The notes under the pieces: model-generated
Databases searched by the model: none
What the model saw: the letters and a program-made list of their open reading frames with translations, nothing else
Told to the model about the DNA's origin: nothing
Part shown: in pieces, positions 1 to 9,094 of the stretch
Layout of the letters: each line of letters begins with the position of its first letter
Position numbering within the stretch: the first letter of the stretch is position 1
Position numbers and translations under genes: made by a program
From: Acorus gramineus
Lineage: Eukaryota > Streptophyta > Magnoliopsida > Acorales > Acoraceae
Length of the DNA stretch: 64,000 nucleotides
Direction: 5' to 3'
NCBI GenBank assembly: GCA_030737835.1
Contig: JAUJYN010000026.1
Location: 966,131-1,030,130 of the forward strand

Positions 1-2073
1 TGGTCTACTCAACACTACTGGATCATCTACATCTAGATAATCGCCCAACGATGTCCTTCAACATCGATCACGAGACCGGACCCAACATCTATGGGAACGG
101 TCGAACAACGAATGGGTCACGAGGCGACGCGTCTTCACCTCATCCACACCCTCACCCCTGAAAGGTGATATCTTGGGACTTTGGGAGAGACTTAGACTGC
201 TCCACACCCTTGGTCCGCCGGTAGCCTCTCCCACCCTCGTGGCCTCCGCCTAGTCCTCTGACAGGTATAGCCAACGCCGGGGAGTTCCTACATCAGATCC
301 AACGAAGGGGAGAACGATTCCACGCTCGCATCATGATTCGTTAACCCTCTCCCGGGTAGTATCTACAACCCGATCTCCTCAACTCAGCCTCTCCCACCCT
401 CGTGGCCTCCGCCTAGTCCTCTGACAGGTATAGCCAACGCCGGGGAGAACGATCCCATGTTCGCAAAGCGAAACCCAATGGAAAACAACCACTCTCGATA
501 CTCGCTCATTGAGATGTCACACACATGAATAACCACAACCAACACACTCATATTAACCTCAAAGTAGTCATAGTCCCTAAACGGGAGTAACTACACAAGC
601 TAGTGGGTCGTAACATCGCCGACCCACCCCACCCTCACCCTCACCCTTTAGGGGGTGACATGGGCCTTTTGGGACTGACTAGACTGCTTTCCACCATTGG
701 CCCCACCGGGTAGCCTCTCCCACCCTCGTAGCCTCTACCTGGTCCACTCCCGCTATCAGTACTGTCCGACACATCGGAGGTACCTACGGACGGGAGTCCC
801 CTGTCAGGTCAGCCATCGCCGGGGAGTTCCTACCTCGGATCCCAACCAATAAGGAGAAGACAGCCTACTCACGCGGATATGATCCCCTTGGATCCGTCAA
901 CAACGCTTCCTAACATTTCTAATGTCATGAATTCTCAAGAATTCCTCCAGGGCGCATAACTAAGATGCGGGGAGACATATATTATAACAACAAGGTTATA
1001 ATATTCTCTAAGGCATGCTTATCACAATATGCTTACATTTGATTTAAATAAATTAAACTAAATGGGAACATGCATGGTTCAGGGCAAGGTGTCTAGGCAT
1101 GCATAGGCCGCTATACATGACATAAGGGTGCATATCCCTAGCATACAAAGTCTAAGGTGGCATGGATACATCATATTGATCATGCATAGATCAAGGCTTT
1201 TAAGTACAGGACATGGTGTCTAGGCATGTACGGGCCTCTATACACGATACATGGATGTATATCCCTAGCATGCAAAAACGTCTACATATTAGTTAGGGGG
1301 GCCCATCGATGCGCGACGCGCGTCTACGCGGGTCGAGCGCATCCCTAGAGAGGGGGGGGGGGATTGGAATCAAACCACTCACCTTACAACCCGGGACCTC
1401 GCGCATTCCATCCGACGAGATCTTGAGAGGGAGGAGAAGAGGGAGGCCAAGCAAGGCTCATACACACATCCACCTCTTCTTTCCTTCACTCCTTCTCACT
1501 TTCTTTTGTTTCCACGGGTGGCTGCCGAGAGAGTGGGCGAGAGGAAGAAGAAGTCGATCACGAGGAGAAGAAAGAGTGGCATTTAATTCATGTAAAGTGG
1601 GTTGGTGGGGGGGAAAGACCAAATTGTCCCTGACAAGAAATTCTGCGCATGCTTCACTGGAACAGCCATAACTTCCTCGATATAGCTCTGAATTGCACAA
1701 TTCCAATTCCGTTGGAAAGCCAAGAGGATTATCTACAACTTTCATGTTTATGCCAAGATCAAATAATCCTTCTAGCTATTCCGAAATTAGAGCTAAACAT
1801 AGAACAGGGCTGCTGCCAGAATTTCCCTCCCCAGGGTATACTTGGAAAAATACCCATAACTTTTACTACAATAATCCAGTTGACCTAATTCCACTTTTGT
1901 GCGAAAGCTAACTCAAAACTAGACATCTCATAATAAAATCATATTTAAACCTCTTCATCTTGGATTTTAACAAAATCAAATCCAAATACCAAATCAGGAA
2001 TACATAACTTCTAGGAAAAAATTTATGTACCCAAATTTTCAAACAGAGTGCTCCAAATGACACAGGCACAACA
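1..2073 (-). repeat. B-type LTR, cut by the left window edge
   Basis: Read on the minus strand, this begins at 2073 with TGTTGTGCCTGTGTC, the same start as the complete LTR at 2244-5888, and it matches that LTR in reverse to the window edge. The GC-rich tract is missing: sequence equivalent to the second leader exon (near 1420) is joined directly to sequence from the first leader exon (near 1425), an internal deletion. A 60-bp direct repeat occurs at 225-284 and 388-447. Bases 2074-2078 (gaaaa) would be the TSD, but the other end lies outside the window. It could be a solo LTR or one end of a full element. Confidence 0.85.
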
Positions 2074-2238
2074 GAAAACTCATAAAAACTTATATACATC
2101 TTTGTTGTTAGCATAGGTTAATTCTAATCTGATATAGCATAGTTAAACCTAACACATACTATGGGATGCCTAAATTATTCCCAATTTGATTATCCCTCCA
2201 AACCATGTCTTTGAAGAAATTTAAAAGTCAATCTTATT
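2074..2238. other. Unassigned AT-rich spacer
   Basis: A short stretch between two LTRs of opposite orientation. No coding potential, RNA gene or repeat end is visible. It is probably older target DNA into which both LTRs inserted. Confidence 0.4.
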
Positions 2239-2720
2239 GAGTTTGTTGTGCCTGTGTCATTTGGAGCGCTCTGTTTGAAAATTTGGGCTACATAATTTTT
2301 TTTCTAAGTTATGTATTCCTGATTTGGTATTTGGATTTGATTTTGTTAAAATCCAACATGAAGAGGTTTAAATATGAGTTTACTATGAGATGTCCAGTTT
2401 TGAGTTAGCTTTCGTACAGAAGTGGAATTAGATCAACTGGATTCCTGTAGTAAAAGTTATGGGTATTTTTCCAAGTATACCCCGGGGATGGAAATTCTGG
2501 TAGCAGCCCTGTTCCATGTTTAGCTCTCATTTCGGATTAGCTAGAGGGATTATTTGATCTTGGCATACACATGAAAGTTGTAGATAATCTTCTTATCTTT
2601 CCAACGGTTTTGCAATTGAGCAATTCGGAGCTATATCAAGGAAGTGATGGCTGTTCCAGTGAAGCTTGAGCAGAATTTCTAGTCAAAGGGTGACTAGGTC
2701 TTTTCCCCTTAGATATTTGT

Positions 2721-2730
2721 GATAAATATC
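2721..2730 (+). promoter_or_regulatory. TATA-like box of LTR B1
   Basis: GATAAATATC is followed at once by a (TC)n pyrimidine patch, a common plant core-promoter arrangement. The equivalent site is present in the other B-type LTRs. Transcription start is inferred to lie just downstream. Confidence 0.4.
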
Positions 2731-3055
2731 TTCTCTCTCTCTCTCCCCTCCCAAATGTCCACGAGTAGTTTTTCTTGCCTCTCTTTCTCTCTTGCAAACA
2801 CACCCCTTATGTGTTTGTTAAATTTCCCCAAAGAGAGGGTGGTGGAGGAAGTGTTGGTGAGGGTTGTCTATGTGTTGTTGTTGCTTGTCTTCTCTCCTCT
2901 CAATCTCCATTTGCATGGATCCCCCCCCCCCTGATTTTCGGCTGAAGAGGAGGCAGAGGAGGAGGCTGAGGGGTGGTGGTAGTGGTGGTGGCGGTTGAGG
3001 TGGTCGCGGGTGCGTCAAGGGCCCCCGAACCTTCCCCTTTTGTTCCCCCTCCAAG

Positions 3056-3754
3056 GTGAGCTCCTCCCCTTCTTTTCTTGGATTTTTAGGGCTTAAAGGG
3101 TTGTGGGAAGGTCATGCATGTTGGGTAGATGTGTTAGGGTGTGTGTGAGGGGTTGGGAAGGGTTAAAATGGGGTAAGGATGGGCTGGGCGCGCGCTGGCA
3201 GGCGCAGTCAGGCGCGCAGATGCGCGCGGGCACGTGCGCGTGGGTGCGCGGGTGCAGGCGCGAGCGGGGGTGCGCGCGGGAGTGCGCGCGGGCAGGGCGC
3301 CTGGGCATGTGCCTGGGCGCGGGGCTGGGCGCCTGGGCATGCGCCTGGGCGCTGGGCTGGGGACCAGTGCGCGCGCGTGCGTGCGTGCGCGTGCTGGGGC
3401 GTGCGCGGGGTGCTGCGCGAGGGGCGCGGGCTGGGCGTGCAATGCGTGCGGGCGCGCGCGAGCGTCCGCGTGCGAGCGGCAGCGCGTCTGGGCGCGCTGG
3501 CAGGCGCGCGGCAGTGCCCCGAGGGTGCCGAGGTGTGTGCGTGCGTGCGCATTCGTCCGCATTCGTGCGGGGGGCCATGCATGTGGCTGCCCAAGGGTTC
3601 GGGTAGGTGTCGGGGCACTCGGGCTGGCGTGCGTACGTGCGTGCTCGCATCCGTGCGAGCCCGTATGCTTGCTTGTCCCAGTATGGGGTATTTCTAATGT
3701 TTTCTTTGTATAAATTGTATTGTTTCTCACCAGTTCGATGCCCCTACCTTGCAG
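3056..3754 (+). other. Putative LTR leader intron 1 containing the GC/CpG tract
   Basis: It is bounded by CAAG|GTGAGC at the left and CTACCTTGCAG| at the right. The middle (about 3180-3660) is almost pure alternating GC/GT (GCGCGTGCGTGCGC-like), very rich in CpG. Equivalent donor and acceptor motifs flank the GC tract in most other LTRs in the window. Splicing is inferred from motifs only. Long open frames on both strands here come from base composition and are not genes. Confidence 0.45.
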
Positions 3755-5893
3755 ATCTCGTTGGATGGGATGCGCGAGGTCCCGGGTCGTAAGGTGAGTG
3801 GTTCGATTCCAATCCCCCCCCCCCCTCTAGGGATGCGCTCGACCCGCATAGACGCGCGTCGCGCATCGATGGGGGCCCCTAGCTAAATTATGTAGCCACC
3901 TGTGCATGCCTGATTATTATGATGTATCCATACCACCTTAGACCTTGCATGCTAGGGATATACATCCACGCATCATGTATAGAGGCCGTACATGCCTGGA
4001 CACCATGTCCTGTACTTAAGAGCCTTGATCTATGCATGTTTTGCTATGATGTATCCATGCCACCTTAGACTTTGTATGCTAGGGATATGCACCCTTATAT
4101 CATGTATAGCGGCATATGCATGCTTAGATACCAAGCCCCGAGCTATGCATGTTCCCATCTAGTTTAATCTAATTAAATCAGAATGTGAGCATGCCTTAGT
4201 GAATATTGTAACCTTGTGGTTATGATATATGTCTCCCCGCATCTTAGGGGATTATGTGAGCATTTAGTTGTAAGCATGCCTTAGAGAATATTATAACGCA
4301 GTTGTTATAATATATGCTTTCCCCGCATCTTAGTTATGCGCCCTGGTGGAATTCTGAAGAATTCATGTCATTTGTAGAGTTGAGATCAATGTCGGCGGAT
4401 CCAAGTGGATCATATCCGTGTGGGTAGGTTGTTTCTCTTCCCTTCGTTGGATCCGGGTAGGGTCTCCTCAGCGTTAGACAGGCCGTCCTGACAGAGGGCT
4501 CCCATCAATAGGTACCTCCTGATTTGGTTTCGGACTGTGCTGAATCGTGGGAGTAGACCAGGCGAGCTACGGTGTGGAGGAGAGGCTATCGGTGGACCAA
4601 GGGTGATTAACAGTCTAGTCAGTCCCAAAAGGCCATGTCACCAGCTTGAGGGTGAGGGTGAGGGAGTGGTGGGTCGGCGATGTAACGACTCACTAGCTTG
4701 TGTAGTTACTCCCGTTTAGGGACTATGACTACTTTGAGATTAATATGAGTGTATTGGTTGCTGTTATGCATGTGTGTGATATCGCGATGAGCGAGTATCA
4801 GGAGTGGTTGTTTTCCATTGGGTTTCGCTTTGCGAACATGGGATCGTTCTCCCCCTTCATTTGGATCCGATGTAGTGACATCCCCGGCGTTAGACAGGCC
4901 GTCCTGACAGAGGGCTCCCATCAGTAGACTCCTCCTGATTTGGTTTCGGACTGTGCTGAATCGTGGGAGTAGACCAGGCGAGCTACTGAGCGGGGAGAGG
5001 CTACCGGTGGACCAGGGGTGTAGAGCAGTCTAAGTCTCTCCCAAAGTCCCAAAATATCTCCTTTCAGGAGTGAGGGTGTGGATGAGGCGAAGACGCGTCG
5101 CCTCGTGACACGTTGTTCGACCGTTCCCATAGATGTTGGGTCCGGTCTCGTGATTGGATGTTGAAGGACATCGATGGGCGATTATCTAGATGTAGATGAT
5201 CCAGTAGTGTTGAGTGGACCAGTAAATCCGGGTCTCTTCGACCAACGGCATGGTCCCTAGACCAGTAAATCTGGGTGTCTTCGACCGACGGTATGGTCTC
5301 TCCCAATAAGTCCCAAAAGAATCCCGCCGGGAGTGAGGGTGGGGGTGAGGTTGGTCGCGCGGCCGCGTGACCCAGTGATCCATTGGGTTTCTACCCATGT
5401 TTTTCCTTGAAAAAGGGAACTTATTATGTGTTGATCTATAGAATGGTGATTGGTTTCCAGCCACTCACTGAGCTTGTAGCTCACCCCTCGCATACTGTTT
5501 CTTTTCAGGGGCAGTGTTGGGCGTGGAGCTGGAGCTTTCCTGTGGCGTGGTCTTATGGGCGTGGAGCGTTCTCTCGGCGGCTAGCAAGTGCGAGGCTGTT
5601 AGCAGTCCTAGAGTCTTTTTATGTTTTGTAAATCGTGCAAGTGGCACAGGTTGTATTTTCTTTGGTCTAGACTTGGCTTCCACAGGACAGTGATTATGTA
5701 TTCGGGTCTGTAATAATGTTTTTAATTTACAGACATTGTTATATATTATGCTTCCGCTTTTCAGTCAGTTATCTTTATCTTGCTTTGACGCCTTGTGTAT
5801 TGTTGTTGGTGTCCTTATTGACCTCAGGTATTGATAGTTGATATCTTATTTATTATTGCCACGTCTCGGGGACGCCTGGGGCGTGACAGAGTT

Positions 5894-6181
5894 AATTTGG
5901 TTTTTCAATGGTCTAATTCATCTTTATTATTGTTTATAGGGACTGTAATGTCTATACAATTACTTGATGATGGAATATTCTATAAAATTTGAATGTAAAT
6001 TTAATCCAAGGATGTTAATTTAGTTTTGTGAGTTTTCAGGAGCTTTTATGTCTGCCCCACTTTGACAAGGATTTATATGAGATTATCCATATTTGCAGGG
6101 ATGCAAAATGTCTTTAACCTTTTTTTAATAAATATTTAATTTTTTTTCTAGATCATTCTTCTCTTCTTTCCGTTTCTTAGT
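5894..6181. other. Unassigned DNA between LTR B1 and the copia element
   Basis: AT-rich sequence with no repeat end recognised. It holds one exon-like stretch at 6040-6117. It is probably the host DNA, or an older repeat, into which B1 and the copia element inserted. Confidence 0.35.
6040..6117 (+). other. Candidate terminal exon fragment, unknown gene
   Basis: A GTTTTCAG acceptor at 6032-6039 is followed by 25 open codons with ordinary amino-acid composition (ELLCLPHFDKDLYEIIHICR, then five more residues) and a TAA stop. I do not recognise the protein. At this length a chance open frame cannot be excluded. No neighbouring exon is visible because the flanks are LTRs. Confidence 0.15.
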
Positions 6182-6392
6182 GAAATACTCTTTTGAACTA
6201 AGTAAAATACATACACACAAGTATACATAAACTAAACACACAAGTATACATAAACAGAACACACAAGCATATAGAGAAGAGAAATAGAAAGAGGTATTTT
6301 ATTCATGGTTTGCTGATTATGAAATACATGATAAACCTCTCTATTTATAGGGTCCATAAAGGAATCCCAAAGGTTGGGAGGTACAAGTCAAA
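6182..6392 (-). repeat. Ty1/copia 3' LTR, distal part
   Basis: This is the downstream portion of the old copia 3' LTR, separated from its other part (16649-16774) by insertion of element A. Read on minus, it has CTATAAATAG (TATA box) and a pyrimidine-rich run with repeated TATGCTTGTGTGTT-like and TATGTATACTTGTGTG motifs, and it ends near TATTTCA. The exact distal end is uncertain because the other LTR is outside the window. Confidence 0.55.
6341..6350 (-). promoter_or_regulatory. TATA box of the copia LTR
   Basis: CTATAAATAG on the minus strand, upstream of a CT-rich stretch in the old copia 3' LTR. It is the best core promoter candidate for that element. Being in a broken LTR, it is probably inactive. 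Confidence 0.45.
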
Positions 6393-7184
6393 TGTCACGC
6401 CCCAGGGCGGCCGTCCCCGAGACGCGGCAATGGTATATATGATATCTGCAGTCTATACAGGAGGTCAATAACATACTCTAAACAACATCAAAAATGACAA
6501 CAAAGACAACAATGAGGCTGACATAATATATACACAAATAGTTGAAGCTAAAAGACTGAATCTGTAATTCAAAGATATATTACAGACTCGATACATAATC
6601 AACTGTCTTGTGAGAGCCAATATATATACAAAGACATTCAAATACAATACAAACATGTGCCCAAGCACGGGATACAATACATACAATCAAAGGGGGGATG
6701 CTGATGGCCTCTCACACGCAGAACGTGATGCTGCTCCACTACTGCTGATGTGCCTCAGGGAGCTCCTCCTTCAGATCCGACTCATATATAACTGGAGAAA
6801 AATATATGCGAGGGGTGAGCCACACGCTCAGTGAATAGCACAACCCATGCATCACAATTCATATTAACCTCAAAGAATCATAGCCCCTAAGTGGCAGTAA
6901 CTACACAATCTAGTGGGTCATCCTATCGCCAACCCACTTTCCCTCCCCTCACCCTCAACCTCTCCGAGGGGTGACCTGGGCCTCTTGGAGCATACTAGAC
7001 TGCTTTCCACCCTTGGCCCCACCGGGTAGCCTCTCCCACCCTCGTAGCCTCTACCTGGTATACTCCCACGATCAGCACAGTCCGAACGCATCGGAGGCAC
7101 CTACAGATGGGAGCCCTCTGTCAGGCCAGCTAGCACCGGGGAGTTCCTACCAATAAGGAGAAGACAGCCTAGTCACACGGATAC

Positions 7185-7308
7185 GATCCTCTTGGATCCG
7201 CCGACACCGATGGTAACGCTAAATAATGTCATGAATTCTTCAGAATTCCTCCAGGGCGCATAACTAAGATGCGGGGAAGCATATATTATAACCACAAGGT
7301 TATAATAT
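7185..7308 (-). other. Four-hairpin module of the LTR
   Basis: Four consecutive perfect inverted repeats occur: GATCC/GGATC (7185-7198), GAATTCT/AGAATTC (7233-7248), CGCAT/ATGCG (7257-7273) and ATATTATAAC/GTTATAATAT (7283-7308). The same series recurs in other A- and B-type LTRs in the window, in either orientation. It could act as RNA structure in the leader or as DNA-binding palindromes. Function is unknown. Confidence 0.6.
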
Positions 7309-7689
7309 TCGCTAAGGCATGCTCACATTAGATTTAATTGAATTAAACTAGGTGGGAACATGCATAGTCCGGGGTTTGGTGTCTAAGCATGCAAGGGCCG
7401 CTACACATGATATAAGGGTGCATATCCCTAGCATACAAAGTCTAAGGTGGCATGGATATATCATATTTATCATGCATGCATAACTACACATTTATTACAA
7501 GCTAATATGCTATTATGGTGCCCCAGGGGAGGGCAATTCACGTCTACGTGCATTGAACGCCTCCCTACTGGGTTGGATTATCCCACTCACCAATACCCGG
7601 GTCGTCGCGTGACCGCCCGTCAAGATATGCAAGACATGGGAAACCAAAATGGTGAGTAAAATACACAAATACACAACGAATACGCCAGA

Positions 7690-8130
7690 AATACCCCAAC
7701 ACTCGAACAAGCATGCATACGGGCCCGTACGCACGCGAGTCCGAGTGCCCCGACACATTCCCGCACCCCCGGGCAGCCATGCGCACGGCCACCCGCACGC
7801 ACGCGCACGGGTGCGCACGCACGCACGCAGCCCCGCGCCCCAGGCGCACTGCCGCGCCCCAGCCCGCTCGCCCAGACACGCCGCACGCTCGTGCGCACGC
7901 TCGCGCGCCCCCGCGCCCACCGCGCCCTGCACCTAACCGCGCGTACTGCGCCCCTGCGCAGCACCCCGCGCGCACCCCTGCGCACACCGCACGCACTGCG
8001 CCCCTGTGCAGCGCTCCGCCCGCATGCCCGCGCACACGCCCGTGCGCCCCCGACTGCCCGCGCCTGCTCTGCCTGCACGCGTAGACTCGTGCGCACGCGC
8101 GCGGATGACCCTGCACGCGCGCCCGAGCCA
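7690..8130 (-). repeat. GC/CpG-rich alternating tract in the A 3' LTR
   Basis: Dense GCGC and GTGC/GCAC alternation, full of CpG, inside the putative leader intron. Open frames on both strands are Ala/Arg/Pro/His-rich artefacts. The same tract, changed by local expansions and deletions, occurs at about 15300-15720 in the 5' LTR and in almost every other LTR of the window. Confidence 0.8.
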
Positions 8131-8671
8131 AACCCACACCTTCCTCAACCCTCCCACACCCCCACACACATGCATACCATGCATACACCCTATGCACACC
8201 CTAACATGCATCTAAAACAAGAAAAAGGGAAGAGGAAAGCTTACCCAAAGAGAGGAAGGGAAGGAGGGAACTTCGGGTGCTCTTCGCGCACCGATTTGCC
8301 ACCACCAAAGCCACCACTACCAAGACCTCTTCTCAGCCTAAGAGGGGCTGAAAACAGAGGAGAAAAGGTGCCATGAGAGGAGGTCAAACAAAGGGAAACA
8401 CAAATCTAACAACATGGAAAGGTAGATCGGGACAATACCTTCCTTTTCTCCTTCTATGGCTTTTCTTTTCTTCCACTCTAACTAGATCAAATGGTGGAAA
8501 CAAAGAGAGGGGATGAGAGGTTTTGAGAGAGCTTGAAATGGAGAAGAAGATGAATAGGGAGGGCTCTATTTGTGGTCGTGGACTTTAAGTCACCACACAC
8601 ACACACCACACACACACACACTCACTTACACTTAGGGAAAAAAAATTAGGTTAAGTTAGGTTTAGGTGATC

Positions 8672-8797
8672 TTTGACCCTAGTCAACCCAACCACACTAG
8701 AAAACAAAACCAATTGACCAAGTCAAGGGTCAAACTTGACTTGGTCAAAGTCACCTTTGACTTGGTCAAGTCTCCCAATGACTTTTCGCTTGGTCAA
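8672..8797 (-). promoter_or_regulatory. W-box cluster in U3 of the A 3' LTR
   Basis: Ten copies of TTGAC(C/T), counting both strands, fall within 126 bp (four TTGACY and six reverse copies). They lie between the LTR start and the putative core promoter. W-boxes are the known binding sites of plant WRKY factors. That this makes the element defence- or stress-responsive is inference. The cluster recurs in the other A-type LTRs. Confidence 0.6.
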
Positions 8798-9046
8798 AAC
8801 CCGGATACGATTCGGAACTGTGAAATTCTGAAACGTTACCGGAATTCGATGAAATTTTCGTGAGTGGCTTGAAATGGCACCATGACACATAATGTGTAGT
8901 TAGATTTTTAATCGGAGTTCTCAAGCTCATGATGATAGCCAAAAGTCCAAAATTTTAGCGGTTCCGATCGAAAAAAAGAAAAAGTTGAAAAACTACCAGA
9001 ATGCTCCAATGGTGACCAGAAGGCAAAAAGTGACACATATATAACA

Positions 9047-9060
9047 TTCTTCCCCCCTTA
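9047..9060 (-). other. Polypurine tract of element A
   Basis: TAAGGGGGGAAGAA on the minus strand directly abuts the 3' LTR start. It is the plus-strand DNA primer of reverse transcription. The same tract precedes the 3' LTR of element G, supporting shared machinery. Confidence 0.92.
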
Positions 9061-9094
9061 GGAAATTTTGTCCTCAAAATAAATACAAAAACAT

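Larger units (their letters stand above)
2244..5888 (+). repeat. Solo B-type LTR (B1), TSD GAGTT
   Basis: It starts TGTTGTGCCTGTGTC and ends GGGGCGTGACA, flanked by identical 5-bp repeats GAGTT (2239-2243 and 5889-5893). No PBS follows and no PPT precedes it, so it is a solo LTR left by LTR-LTR recombination. Visible in order are a TATA-like GATAAATATC (2721-2730) followed by a CT-rich stretch, a candidate splice donor (3056), the GC-rich tract (about 3180-3660), a candidate acceptor (3754), a 39-nt exon and second donor (3794), a hairpin module (about 4230-4410), two minisatellite units (about 5217-5300), a second acceptor (5508) and a stem-loop GTCTGTAA/TTACAGAC (5706-5734). It is the best reference copy of the B-type LTR here. 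Confidence 0.93.
6393..9046 (-). repeat. 3' LTR of element A
   Basis: An A-type LTR of 2654 bp: TGTTATATATGTGTCAC at 9046 and GGGGCGTGACA at 6393 (minus strand). In sense order it has a W-box cluster (8797-8672), GC-rich tract (about 8130-7690), candidate exon 2 (7626-7591), four-hairpin module (7308-7185) and candidate exon 3 with conserved stop (6791-6739). The acceptor before exon 2 is altered from CAG to CAT here and in the 5' LTR (15201-15202). Confidence 0.95.

Noticed and set aside
1309-1671. 120-codon open frame
   Set aside because: Spans the deletion junction of the left-edge LTR; chance frame in U3/leader sequence.
3093-3730. Long overlapping open frames on both strands (up to about 198 codons)
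   Set aside because: They lie in the alternating GC tract. The products are Ala/Arg/Cys/Pro/His repeats, open in several frames at once, as expected from composition.
7233-7248. Heat-shock element reading of GAATTCTTCAGAATTC
   Set aside because: The GAA and TTC blocks do not have the two-base spacing of a heat-shock element; the palindrome or hairpin explanation fits better.
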